A stretch of 64,000 bases of DNA, taken from the NCBI GenBank assembly GCA_946811695.1, contig OX328124.1:33316203-33380202 (forward strand), written 5' to 3'. The position numbers and the translations under genes were made by a program. Shown piece by piece: positions 37,039 to 49,074 of the stretch (the stretch's first letter is position 1; every line of letters begins with the position of its first letter). The notes below the pieces were generated by a model, which did not search any database, was not told the origin of the DNA, and was given only the letters and a program-made list of their open reading frames with translations. The DNA is from Gonocerus acuteangulatus. Taxonomy: Eukaryota > Arthropoda > Insecta > Hemiptera > Coreidae.

Positions 37039-37768
37039 GTCCGACTCGCAGGAACTGCATCATCTTAGCGCGGTTCCGTTCTTATCTCTAGACTCATTTA
37101 AAATGATTAAAATAGAAGCTGTTATTATTTTGGGTCCACATTTCTAGAAAGCATGAAGATTAGATAGTTACTCATTGGTAGCCTTCGTCAGCATTGAAAG
37201 TGCCGGGAGGCAGAGGAGGACCAAAGTTGACAGGTCCATCTTTACAAGAAAGGTCTTATTTACGATCTTACCTGGATAGGCCAACCCGCCCTAGGAAGGA
37301 CCCCGCTAGGCAGTTGAAAAGCTATATCTTGGAAATCCATATCTCTAAGATTAAATTGTTTTTCTTATTTTTCTTAACCTGATTTATTATCAAATACATT
37401 ATCCAACTATCAGCAGTTAAAAAATAACAAGGAATAAAAACAGACAAAAAGAACAGTTCGAATAAGCGTTATAATAAGCTGTTAATAAAATATTTTATTC
37501 TAACCCTTCCTTAACTCCAAACGTAACACAAATTTCAACATATTAGTTTTAATGAAAGTAGAACATCCAGAAAATGTTTCAACTGAATCCCATGATTCTA
37601 AGTACCCAAACCAAAAACGGTATTCAAAAACTATTTTTCCAATTTTCTCGAAAACGGTTAAAGCTATCTACTTGAAAATGGTTTCATTCGTTTTCCTAGC
37701 CCAAGACGCCTATAAAACGAGTGCTTACAAGCTTATGAACTCAAAAACCTAAGCTTTACGATTTTTTG
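37039..37768 (+). repeat. Dispersed repeat, copy 1 (pair with 61756-62565)
   Basis: It begins GTCCGACTCGCAGGAACTGC and stays alignable to GCTTTACGATTTTTT. It is about 90% identical to the second copy by eye. It has an extra block of about 115 bp (37152-37245) and lacks about 180 bp present in copy 2 (62087-62268). No reading frame is conserved through both, so it is probably a non-coding transposon. Confidence 0.85.
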
Positions 37769-37908
37769 CGCGCGAATTTCGCCCCAAACGCCATCTTCCA
37801 GTGGACGGATTTTGCTGGTTAACGAACTTGACCTTTCAAATTGGACGACGGATTTTTGTACCAAATTTCGAAATCGGACCATTCGTCTTCTACCTAGAGA
37901 GCGAACAG

Positions 37909-37911
<3 letters not shown>

Positions 37912-37969
<58 letters not shown>

Positions 37970-38103
37970 AATTTGAACCACCATCATTTTCGGTCTCTAG
38001 GGGTTCTGAAACGCAAAATTTTCTAGTCGGCACTTCTGGATTGCGTCATGAGATCAACCTTATAAGCGGGGTTCCTCCCTATGGGGGAGGGAGGAACCGC
38101 GCT
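37912..38103 (+). repeat. Microsatellite-associated dispersed repeat, copy 1
   Basis: (TA)n is followed by ACAAATTTGAACCACCAT, a stretch ending GCGTCATGAGATCAACCT, then a hairpin GGTTCCTCCC/GGGAGGAACC and CGCGCTAAAA. The same order occurs at 44764-44940, so the TA tract is part of a mobile repeat. Confidence 0.8.
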
Positions 38104-38108
38104 AAAAC

Positions 38109-38333
38109 CAATAGATTAACTGTACAGACCAACGACGCAAGACCTGACGTGTGTTGACAAGAGGATATTTGCTTCACATACAGTGGGTCTACTATAACTG
38201 GACAGTGCAGTCCCTACCTTGAGGTTTATTAACTCATCGTGTGTGTGCTAGATCTGTTCAGTCCAAACCTTGATGCCAAACTGTGCAGACTCTGTCAGAT
38301 TTGAACTGTACGTGTATGGCCAACATTTAGTTA
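38109..38333 (+). mobile_element. Fragment of the TIR element whose 80-bp unit is amplified at 55021
   Basis: GATTAACTGTACAG, AGGATATTTGCTTCACAT and TTATTAACTCATCGTGTGTG match 54930-55100 in order. One single 80-bp-type unit is followed by the end-like GAACTGTACGTGTATGGCCAAC. Confidence 0.75.
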
Positions 38334-38565
38334 CTGTCATTACTTGGCTCTTATGCTGACGGGTCTATTTGCCTACTGTGGCTGTAAATATTTTTTTGTG
38401 AGGCTCCTGATAATGCACTTAAGGCGTGAAACTAATAATGCCGCAATTTATAAATCATATTTATTCACTCAAGTGTTTTATTTGTTGATCTCCATATAAT
38501 AATAAACCAAAATTTGCATATCATAGGTTGCATAACTCTAAGTCGTTTTTACCACCCAAACCCCC

Positions 38566-38611
38566 CCCCTTTTTTTCGAGGCGTTATCCACTAGACCACG
38601 GGAGACCCCTA
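38566..38611 (-). mobile_element. SINE family A head fragment
   Basis: The minus strand reads GGGGTCTCCCGTGGTCTAGT and continues to GCCTCG, then degenerates into A and G runs. Confidence 0.7.
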
Positions 38612-39450
38612 TTGTACAAGTTTTTACCAAAACTATTTATGATATAGTTTATAGATTGGTTCCTTTCAATTCGTCACGTCTAAATACCTTAAAAACATTC
38701 AATAAATTTCATATACAATCCTCAATAATCTTTTGTTTACATTAACCCTTAATTATATTCAGTTATTTATTTTAAATCCTCCTCAAAAACACTAAATATT
38801 AAAAGCAAAATTTTAATCTGGAGAATCATAATGAATTAATTAACCTTATGAACAATTTATTTTCATAAACTGTTCTCAACATGGCGAGGTGTTAATTGGC
38901 GCGTTGTGTAATCATGTTGTTAGTTCACTGCTGTCTGTAGCAATTTGGAACGTTAGAGCCACTAATTGGTGTATCAACTTACAAAATATTAATTAGACCA
39001 TATTTCAGTGTAAATTTGTTTTAAGTTTTTGTTTTTTATATTTACTTAGGATTTTTATTAATCAATTTTTATTTATTATCAAATTTTAAAACTTTTTTTT
39101 TTTTTTGTCATCCCAATAGTTAAGGAAGCTCTATGTTCTGAATTTATTATTTGGCCACGGTTAACCTTATACAAATAAACGAACATTTTATACACGGAGC
39201 ATAGCTTTTTAATAAGAAAAAAAAATGTCAAATTTTACTTAAACCTAACTGGGGACGATCTTTGTGGAAATTTTATTTTTGAAAGAGTTACTTCAATGTA
39301 TAAGAGCAACATGGGAATGCATTAGTCTTAATATTTTTAGCCATCCATGAGAAGAGTGTTAAAGTTAAATTATTCGAACACACCTGATCACTACAAAGAT
39401 ATTAAAAAACTTTTTAAATTCATTCGATGTGCGAACATTAGAATTTTCTG

Positions 39451-39506
39451 ACCAGTTGATGCGCCGTTAAAAAAAAAAAAAATAAAATAAAATAAAATAA
39501 AATAAA
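39451..39506 (+). mobile_element. SINE tail-only insertion, 56 bp
   Basis: CCAGTTGATGCGCCGTTAAAA is followed by a patterned (AAAAT)n tail. It is flanked by ATTAGAATTTTCTG (39437-39450) and ATTAGAATATTCTG (39507-39520), one base different. Confidence 0.85.
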
Positions 39507-39544
39507 ATTAGAATATTCTGCAAACACAGCTTTTCTTTCCAAGA

Positions 39545-39680
39545 ACATCTAGAAGCTTAAAGGTACACTTCTGTGGCCATTACCGCCGGCGTACCTATAG
39601 GTGCCAACGAGACTGAATAAATCAACAAGCCACAAGCGGGATTCGAACCTATCCTCCATGAGTGTGTGGCACGTCAAAAT
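39545..39680 (-). mobile_element. Possible tRNA-derived SINE, unclassified
   Basis: The minus strand has GGTTCGAATCCCGC, a good B box, within GC-richer sequence. No second copy was found in the window, and the A box is unclear. Confidence 0.35.
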
Positions 39681-40393
39681 GATGTTTTAAATCAAATACA
39701 TTCTGTTAATCGTTAATATTATTAGTTTATCAGATAATATAATGGAAATATATTCTGATATATTATTTTTCGCTTTAGCGAGAATACTAAAAAATGTTTT
39801 ATCTTAAATCCATTTATATATTTACTTGACATGTTTCTTCCGTCGATTCGTATCTCTTCGGAAGGCTTAACGTACGAAACTTGTCAGACAGAATTAATGA
39901 AGTTAAACTAAAATAGTGATCATTTTTGTGGCCCCTCATAAAAACAACGTAGTGAATTTCACAAAAATATGGTAATAATTCATATTATTCGCCACAAAAA
40001 GCAAATCGTAGAGCGAAAACAAAATATATTGACCTTATTTCTTTTAGTCCTTGTCAATATTGTATTTAGAATTTATTTCAAGGTAAATCTAACCTGCCAA
40101 TACCTGCAGAAACTCCAAACTGCCCGGTGTAAGACTCGAGCACCCGTCTCCTAAATGACAATTTTACCAGTTTATTAAATAAACTAAATAATTAAAGTGA
40201 CCAGTTTAATAAATCCAAAACATTGGCTTACATCACCTGATATTTGAGTTATGCAAACTCCAGAATGTAAAAAAAAAATAGTAAAATTAGAAAATAAACC
40301 CTGTCCAATTAATCTGCGCCGGTAATAATTCTTTTCATGTTAAAAGTTATGGAAATTGTCAGGTTTAAATCCACCCGAAATTATTCCATCAAT

Positions 40394-40645
40394 AGAAAGT
40401 GTTGATCGTCGGGGTTTCGGTCTATTTTTTTATTCAATAAAACCACATTTTATAGTTAAAATGTATTTTATTAGCGCCAACGTTTCGGCTTGCTATACAA
40501 GCCTTCTTCAGGGCTATGGAGGAGAGGGAGAACTGTCCCTGGCTTGAAGGCTTGTATATCAAGCCGAAACGTTGGCGCTAATAAAATACATCTTAACTAT
40601 AAAATGTGGTTTTATTGACCGAAACCCCGACGATCAACACTTTCT
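40394..40645. mobile_element. Foldback element, about 252 bp, carrying the hammerhead-like motif
   Basis: AGAAAGTGTTGATCGTCGGG at the left and its complement at the right begin a nearly perfect inverted repeat of about 110 bp per arm. Both arms contain GAAACGTTGGCGCTAATAAA. The left arm (minus strand, 40482-40512) has a full CTGAAGA-A-GGCTTG-loop-CAAGCC-GAAAC motif; the right arm lacks the CTGA part. Confidence 0.88.
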
Positions 40646-40859
40646 ACTTCTCAACGGTCGACCATGTCTTCTCAATTATTCCATCAGCATGTCAGCATAA
40701 CGAACACATTGCTGATTAATTGTTTAAAAATAATCAACAAAATCTGTGTTCGAAACGTGTAAATAACATTTTCGGCATTTAATTATGTCAAAAGATAATC
40801 TAGAGCAGACAATTGACAGACCTGCTTCTTCTGCTTAGTTTTCTACCAGCGTCCTTTAA

Positions 40860-40990
40860 GTCAGATGGAAAATAATGTCAGTCTTATCTCTTTTTATGAT
40901 GCCAATGTAAGAGGAATCCATACTTATCCTACTAGCCAACGATGGCCGCCCCTGGTAGACAGGCCAGTTGCGAGGGCAAAACTTACAGAT
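40860..40990 (-). mobile_element. Possible decayed 5S-headed SINE
   Basis: The minus strand carries CATTGGCATCATAAAAA, identical to the copy at 52612-52731, preceded by weakly 5S-like GGCTAGTAGGATAAGTATGG. The rest is too diverged. Confidence 0.3.
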
Positions 40991-41397
40991 CGATATCCCT
41001 GAGAAAATATTTATGTCTGAGAGCAGCCAGCACGAGGCAGGCGACGCTCTGTTCATTTTTAAATTACTAATCCACTCCCTTCCAGGGATCCTTAGACTGG
41101 ATTAAAGCCAAGCCCTTAACTCGGGAATTCGCCAGATATATTCACGTTTTATGCTTTCCCTAAATAACAATATATTTTAATAACCGCCCTGGATGTATAT
41201 TCCAGTACAAAAACAAGTAATAACTGTCGGGCAAAAATACTGGACGCAAACCGCTAATATATTACTCCAAATAGAGCCAACTGGTAATCCATTGTTAATA
41301 GTAAAGATTATACCAACAAGACGAGGTTGAGTAATGTTAATAAGATTGCGCATAGGTCATAGTTTCCAAGAGACAACGGACAGATCTGTTATATAAG

Positions 41398-41970
41398 CAA
41401 TGTTGGGCAAAACTAAAAACTAAAACTAAAATTAAAACTAAATACACTTTTTGGAATAAACTAAAACTAAACTAAAAATTGCAACCTAAAAAAAAACTAA
41501 AACTAAAATTTTACTAATTAATGGATTTTAACTAAACTAAAACTAAATCTTTGGGAATTGACTAAAAACTAAACTAAAAATTTAGTTTAGTTTAGTTTAG
41601 TTTAGTTTTACTAAAATAACATGAATTAATATAAATCATATGTTATTTCGATAATTAAGTAAATTATTAAAACTAATACAACTTGCTTAAGAATAAGAAA
41701 TTGTGGCTTTTTCTCGTAATTTGAAAACATATGTTCTTTGATAAATTAAATTAGTTAACTAAAAACTAAAACTAAACTAAAATCACAAATTTAGGTCTCT
41801 TTTACTAAACTAAACTAATTGCATTACTAAAAACGGAGTCCATATGATTAATAATTATACAAACCTAAAACTAAACTAAAACTAAAACTAAAAATATAAC
41901 ATTAGTTTAGTTTTAGTTAGAGAAAACTAACGTTAGTTTAGTTTACTAACGTTAGTTTTGCCCAACACTG
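41398..41970. mobile_element. Non-autonomous hAT-like transposon built of ACTAAA repeats, 573 bp
   Basis: Ends CAATGTTGGGCAAAACTAA and TTAGTTTTGCCCAACACTG are inverted, flanked by a perfect 8-bp duplication TATATAAG (41390-41397 and 41971-41978). Much of both arms consists of ACTAAA or its complement TTTAGT, so it can fold back over most of its length. There is no reading frame. Confidence 0.95.
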
Positions 41971-42638
41971 TATATAAGTAAGTTAAGTATACATAAACTG
42001 TAAAACAAATGTTGAGGACTCCAGACAACAAGCACGAGCCTAATGTAAATGGAGATAAAATGAGGCGTCTAGAATCAAAACAATACACATCATTGACCCA
42101 AATTGTTCAGAAAACATCAAAAACAGAACAAGCCTTATGTTTAATTTTATACATGTTTATAATTTTCTTAAAAGTTGTAAGTATCACAGAAGAATTTTTT
42201 TGAGGAATTTGTGAAGTTTATCTGTTATATTATGTCCTTTGAAGGCATTTTTATTTTTGATGGGTCTTACTTAGTTTTAAAATCCACGGATTTATGTCTT
42301 ATTTTGAAGCCAACTTTTCACTTCAACATTAAAAAACAGCATGATCTATGGAGTTTTGAAAATCCTTTTCTTTACCAGTATATAGGGGACATTTTGAACT
42401 TGTAAAATCAACTGTTATCTCAAAATCGTAAAAATAGTGATGTGTCTTGTTTTGATTCTAGACACCTCAAATGTAAATAACATGTATTTTTTTTCGTCCT
42501 ATCATTTTATGTAACAACATTTTTGTTAACAAGATTTTCCTGTCCAACGACAATGAAACGTTTATTTTGATGTTTTGTATAATATTGTTGACTACTCAAG
42601 GAAATTGTTACTTTCAACAATCTTTATTTTATTTATAG

Positions 42639-42713
42639 TTTTTTTTTTTTTTTTTTTTTTTTTTTGTTTTGTTTGGTGCATCTACTGCTAAGGTCCTTAG
42701 CACCAATTATATT
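42639..42713 (-). mobile_element. SINE tail-only insertion, 75 bp including poly(A)
   Basis: The minus strand reads GGTGCTAAGGACCTTAGCAG and TAGATGCACC, then poly(A). The 13-bp duplication ATTTTATTTATAG lies at 42626-42638 and 42714-42726. GGTGC and GCACC pair, a double change relative to GGCGC and GCGCC elsewhere. Confidence 0.92.
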
Positions 42714-44428
42714 ATTTTATTTATAGTTGTTTATAATTTAGATAATTATATAGATATATTTTTCATCCTAAATGCAAAACATAAAACATTGAACTAATCT
42801 TGATACTCATAGGAACAAAATGCCACCAATATCATAATGTTGACTTACCGCATAATACGTACGAATTACTTATTACCATTAAATATATTCCATCAATTCT
42901 TACATATCTTTAAACAACCCGGATCTATATAAGAATTTAACACGTATCTTGTTTCTCATCTTCTCTTGACTGACAACTACTCAATTTGGCCATGTTAATT
43001 ATGATTAAAATCATTATTATAATATATAATCAAAAACGTACAATAATGCTCATGACAATAATGCCACTCATGCTCAGTTAGTGGACCATTTCAATAATAA
43101 TAAATAAAAGATATATTTTGTATTTATGTGCAATTATTAAGATGATCTTCTAATAGCGCTTAGAGGTCGTAGCAAAGCAGTTCTGTAAAGGAAGTTCCAA
43201 CGTACAATCTTCCTGCTAAACAAACACTTAAACGTTCTTAACCCCTTAATCTCAATTACAGATTTTGAGAACGAAGTCAACATGTCCAACTTTCACCATT
43301 TTTTTTTTTTTTTTTGATTCATTTCAAATAGGGTTTATTACAAACCCTCCATACTATTTTATCGTTATTAAGTACAGCTAACATGATTATTGTCTACCTT
43401 TTATTAAAATGAATGACGTTCGCATTGCCTGCAGTCTAGAATTGGTTGTTATCACATTTTTGAGCCCACAATTTCGAACGCCACCTCTGAAGAACTATCG
43501 GAACTGTTTCCTCATTAAATTTGAATATTTTGAACCATTATTTCCAGTAATATGTTAACAAAATGTCTGATAATTCTTGAGATGTTCTAAGGCAGGATTC
43601 TCAGCCTGACGTAACCAACTCCATTAGGCCTAGGAGAAATTGTTCTCAGCATGCAACCGTTTCTTACTACTTAACAAATAACCCACTTCTATTTGAGCAC
43701 TACACTCCTCAAGATGTCTCTACAGCTTCTATCTTTTATTTTATGTTTCTCCATATTTGTTTCAGTCTTTATTTAGACCTCTATTATAGAGAGGAATGGG
43801 CGGCGGCCAACGTCTAGAGGAATTTAAATTAATATTTTAATTAGATCAAAAGTATGATAGAAATTTTTATTTTAGGGACCATAAATTTGTTTGGGTTGTA
43901 AATATGTTTTAATAATAATTTAAAATTTCATGGTAAAAAATCGCCAGATACTCTTATGATCTGTTCGCTGTGCCATTTTTAGAGTACATTTGAAAAAAAA
44001 AAAAAAAAAAAAAAAAACAAGCGATAATTTTTGTTTAGTATTGTAAGTTTTAATAACTTTATTATAATAGGAATTTAATCCTGTAATTTTAGTCTTCGCT
44101 ACAAATCCAACATCTTTTCTCCACTAAGAAAGAATAACCTTGAAATCTGCTCTTTATTTATTGGAAATTCGTACAACTTATCGGTGAATTGTTGTTTTCA
44201 AAATGCATAATCTTCCTAAGAAATTTAATACTTGTTCTTAAACCCAAAATTATCTGAGTATTTTTGGGCGGGGTGCTTAATGCGTGACAACCTTTCAGGT
44301 TATTAACGCCAGTGAGTAATTTTTAATATTTTCTGCGTCAAATTCAAAGCTGTCATTATCTAAACTACAAAAATAATAAATCTTATCATTCCCTTTTTTC
44401 CTGCAAGAATCCATAAAAAATGTATGTT

Positions 44429-44430
<2 letters not shown>

Positions 44431-44488
<58 letters not shown>
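44431..44488. repeat. (TA)n microsatellite
   Basis: About 28 TA units. Confidence 0.95.
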
Positions 44489-44490
<2 letters not shown>

Positions 44491-44763
44491 TAGGTTTTTT
44501 TGAATATATGTGGCATAGGTCATAAAAAAACAGTACTTATTTCCCCTTTCTGTACTACTTTTTTTTTATAATTGCCCTACATGTTTCATGGCCTCCTTGC
44601 CACCTCTTTAGGGGCCATTAAACCCCTCCTGGGTTTTATGTGCCCTGGGGAAGTGGCACGAAAGCTATAAAAAATGTACGGCGATTGAAATCTAATGTAA
44701 GCCACATATATATCTGAAAATATGCTTAATTGGTCAGAATTACTATTATACTGGTATTAGAAT

Positions 44764-44940
44764 ATATGTATATGTATATATATGTATATATATATATATA
44801 TATATATACAAATTTGAACCGCCATTATTTCTTTGATCTGTGGGTTCTAAAAATGAAATTTTCTTCGGAAATACGTCATGAGTTCAACCTCATAAACGGG
44901 ATTCCTTTCTATGGAGAAGGGAGGAAAGGCGCTAAAATGA
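44764..44940 (+). repeat. Microsatellite-associated dispersed repeat, copy 2
   Basis: (TA)n, ACAAATTTGAACCGCCAT, ACGTCATGAGTTCAACCTCA, then GGATTCCTTTC...GGAGGAAAG and GCGCTAAAA, in the same order as 37912-38103. Confidence 0.8.
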
Positions 44941-45641
44941 AGCCTTAATTTAAGTATTAGATCCAAAAAATTATTATCATCATCATAGTAATCTCCAAGA
45001 TGGTGGATATCTTCTGTGTTATGACATGTCCGCCTTGTAAATAACATTTAATTAATCATATATTGAAACGAGCAGTTTTTGATTCTACATCTGTCCATTG
45101 GACTTATTAAACCATATACAATTTACTGCCTAAGAACCAATTAACACGAGATTTATATCAGCCTAAAACTTGCTCAATAGATTGCGTTATGAATATTCAT
45201 TAATATTAAATAATATTTGGATTCTCTTGCTAAGAGGAAACTCAAAAAAAAAAAAAAAAAATTCCTGGTATATACCTTTTATGTTGCCCAAACCGGTCGG
45301 ACTAACTTTCTTAACATGAGCTATGGTTGAAAGTAGTTTCGCACGCCCTGCTTCCTACACGTAGCCTTTATCTTGACTTATTTCATCTTTGTTAAAATTA
45401 ATGCCGCAACTTGAGAGCAGCTATTTCACTTGATTTATTAATACATATGCGTCACATGGAATGTAATTTGTAGAATGTCTGTAAAAACTAGTCCTTACGA
45501 TAGTTGTAAGATACCTTATAAATTAGATTTTTCAGTGAGTTGGAATTGTAAATAAATTCCAACAAGCTCGTCTAAGCGTGTTTCCATATAATGTTTAACC
45601 TTATTGTGATTTGGGCATCTAAGAATAGAAAATCTTAATAT

Positions 45642-46177
45642 TTCTCCTTCTCCAGCAGAAGAGGAAACCGGAGAGAAGAGGTAGTTTCAACCCGTATTCG
45701 AATTGGCCATTCTCTAGTAACTCACAGACACCTAATAAGTAAACAAGACGCGCCAATATGTAGGCAATGTAGCAAATTGCTAACTATAAGTCATATACTT
45801 ACAGATTGCCGAAGAGGAGAACATTTACAGATACTCACTGACCTTAGAGAACTTTTGAACGATGGTAGCCATTATTTAAATCAGATATATAAACACTTAC
45901 AAACCACACATATACATCACAAAATTTAACGAAATCATTATAATGTTTACTTGTTCATTTTTATAATTTTTATTTTATTATTTTTTTATTTTTTTCTATA
46001 TTTGTTATTTAAATTTATTTGCAGTTTTTACCCAAATTTTATTTATTTTCTTTGTGTTATGATAATCTATTCTAATTTATTTATTAATATTACCATTTTG
46101 TTCAAATCTGTCATTTTCATAACACTAAATAATTTGCTCATCGCCTCCATTGCGGTCAAGTAGTAAATAAATAAATA
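45642..46177 (+). pseudogene. LINE 3' end: C-terminal zinc-knuckle region and 3' UTR
   Basis: A frame to TAA at 45927-45929 reads RREEVVSTRIRIGHSLVTHR, then QDAPICRQCSKLLTISHIL and TDCRRGEHLQ. The RIGH(T/S)xLTH motif and the C-x2-C...H-x4-C knuckle are typical of the C-terminus of Jockey/I-type non-LTR retrotransposons, downstream of RNase H or reverse transcriptase. The frame is followed by an AT-rich 3' UTR and ends in a TAAATAAATAAA tail near 46160-46177. The copy is 5'-truncated. It is a different family from the fragments at 20524 and 28127. Confidence 0.85.
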
Positions 46178-48344
46178 TTTCTCATTCAATTTTCCGTTTT
46201 TTGGACTGCGGTGATCCTTCCGAAACGTTCAACTTGTCCCGTTTTGGACAAAAACGTGTTTTGCATTCGACTCCTCACCTTTCGAGTTTAGCACTATTTC
46301 GCAATCGCAATAAAATATGACCAAGCAATGAAGACCGAAATGTTTCATGTCTGTTTATACAGTACTATTTTGTTTTTAGAATTCCTCTTTCCCAAACTTG
46401 AAAAAAAAACACATGTTTGCATAAATGTGAAGCTTGTTGAATGATGTCAAGTCCCTCCGTAGAGCACCCAAAGCGAACATTTTAGTGGTTTACATTTTCT
46501 CAACAAATGATTAAATTTATCTTTGTTGTAAGGTGGATTCATTCGTATCCGCTCTAAACAGCTATAACAAACGTACCTCAAAGTCTTTAAACGCAAAAGG
46601 GTAAATAAGATTTTGTTCGACATTCCCAACATGTTTCGTGTCTTTTTGGAGCCTCTTCAGAAGAACGAGTTACAAATATGAAAATTTACAACCTCAACTT
46701 AAGGAGAAGAATCTTCTAGTAGTTAGGGCCTCGTGCAGACTCTGTAGACGTAGCTCTACAGAATATGGAAGGTTTTTTATTTTTTACCCTTCACCTATAA
46801 CGAAAATTCGAAATGAAAATTTATATTTACTACATAATAAAATCAAAACCACATTTGGTAAGGATACAGCTAGAGAATATGAAATACACCAAGAGTGGGT
46901 TGAGGAAATAGTATTATTGGGTTAAAGTTTTGTATTTTTTTTATTGTGTTTGCATGAATGATCGTTGCTTGGGAAGTAGTGCCTTGGTTTGTAGGAAACA
47001 CTTCCTGGGTTGAACGACCCAATACCCGTTTTGCCTCAACTCATTCAAACACGACAAAACCATTCAATAGACATAATAACCTCTTTTATAATCTCTTATC
47101 CCTTGCATCGTCACTCTTCGACTCTCCTCAATAGACAATTCAATATGACCTGTCAATAAAAATTCATTCTCTCTTTCATTTGTAGTCTTATAAAATCAGA
47201 CGTTGCTCATTCAGAAAATATAAAATTGAAATCCTAAATCAAAATTGATTACACTCTTTAGAAAGAGGTTGCCAACCAGTTTTCAGAGTTCGGCCATAGT
47301 AGTTAAATCAAACTATACCCCTTAATAAAATTAAAAAAAAATAATTTCTTTTAGAGCCTTCTGCTCAAATTCAGGATCATAAATATGCTTTTGGCCCGAC
47401 AAACCTGTGTAATGTACTGTATAACGCCTTCTTTTTCGTGCATGCGCGAACGCCAGTGGACATTTTTTGTAACGTTTTTTTTTTTTCAGTTTAGTCATCG
47501 CTAAAGTATATTTATGCTAAAATGAGTTTGTATTTGCGTAACGTTTCGGCATGATTTACAAGCCTTCGTCAGGGCTAAAGAACAAAAATGGACAAAATAA
47601 GCAAATATCATCTGCGAATATAATAAGACTTCATGGAATTCATAGTTATGATTTATGTTTGCAGAATATTATTAATTATTTGTATACTTATTCTGCAGAA
47701 TGTTGTTTTATATATTCCGATGAAAGCTTAATAATTCATACACAAATACAAACAAATTTTGAATTAAAACATGTTTATTATTAATCTATTATACCAAGCA
47801 TCAACTATCTCAATGTTCGAAATTGATTACACTGTTCTTAGTGCATGATTTACCCATTTTTCCAGTAATAAATTTATTCAATCCATACAAAAAATTCTAT
47901 TCATTTATTTATTCTATTTTTTTTTTTTTTTTTTTTTTTAATGGAAATAAACCTTTAAAATTGTATCCAAAACTGACAATGGTACATGCATAATTACCAG
48001 CCAGTTAGTTTTTCAAGCTTCAATAAACATAGTTGAAGCCTATAAAAAAATAAATAACTGAACTCTTCTGTTAATATTCTGCTTTCTTCATTACCAGAAA
48101 TTTATAAGACATGATCAAACCCTCTTTTTTATCTTTTCGTATGTATGGGAAAAGTCGACAAAGCAAAATTAAAATGAACAAACTTGTCAAATAATAGATT
48201 CTTTTAGTGGGGGGTTTATTTACGTTCCATTAAGCTGTAATTTGTATTAAACTATTGAAAAGTCAAATAACGATATGAAAAATGTAGAGAGATTTTAATA
48301 AACTGACGTAGGCAAACATTTTTTTTTTAAGAATAAATTTTGGA
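46178..48344. other. Intronic DNA, no gene recognised
   Basis: Contains two more GTTTCGG...CTTCNTCAG motifs (46633-46660 and 47543-47573) and the open frames that follow them, which lack recognisable domains. Confidence 0.4.
47543..47573 (-). ncRNA. Hammerhead-like core motif, copy 3
   Basis: The minus strand reads CTGACGA, A, GGCTTG, loop, CATGCC, GAAAC. Stem II pairs at 5 of 6 positions. Same architecture as 40482-40512. Confidence 0.4.
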
Positions 48345-48480
48345 GAGTCTCCCCGTTGTGTAGTTGTTAGGGCTTTGGGTCCTCTTGGGGGAGTTGGGTC
48401 TTCGAGTCCCACATGCAGCAGCGGATTTTCTCATTTCAGCGCCCATTGAGAAGATTCTGTAATGCTGTCTGATTTCAAAG
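48345..48480 (+). mobile_element. tRNA-like SINE, third type
   Basis: TGTAGTTGTTAGGGC resembles an A box and TCTTCGAGTCCC a B box, with about 40 bases between. The body GGATTTTCTCATTTCAGCGC partly recalls family A. There was no other copy to confirm the ends. Confidence 0.5.
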
Positions 48481-49074
48481 GCATCGTTCTCATTTCGTCA
48501 GTATATTGTTATAAAACTTTTTATTGACAGATTTAATATCGGTGTTTATTTTTGACGGATTCTCTGCGTGAATGAATTTTATGTTTAAGGATCTAGTAAG
48601 AATTCTCAATAAATAAACGAGAAACAAGACATTTATCTTAAAATTCTATACTTTTGGGCAATGTTGTTACAGAAGAAGATGGGAAATACATTTTTTTTTT
48701 TTTTTTCATTTTTACCCCACTAAATTTTATCGTGTTCACAAAAATAGACCGCTAAAAAATAATAAAATCCCAAGAAAGCTGCGACGAATTTTGGCAATGA
48801 TGAAACACAAACAAACATAAGCGTGAGAGGGTAACGATTTCTTGAGAAGGCACCAACGACCTTTCTCTCGTCGTTGAAATAGATATACAGAAAATTTTTA
48901 ACGGCCTACCAGGATCGTCTTGGAGCCAAATATAAATTTAGCTGCGATGTCTGGGGTGGGCGGAAGCCAGCTCACACCCCACCAAAACTGCCTGCGACCA
49001 ATTCCTTTGAATTCTTCGCGTTTAGAATTTCTTTGCGGAAGATATATCAAGCAATCCGGATATACTATTAAAGG

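Larger units (their letters stand above)
42727..45641. other. Intronic DNA, no gene seen
   Basis: Contains poly(T) or poly(A) tracts at about 43299-43315 and 43994-44017 and two (TA)n tracts. No exon could be supported. Confidence 0.45.
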
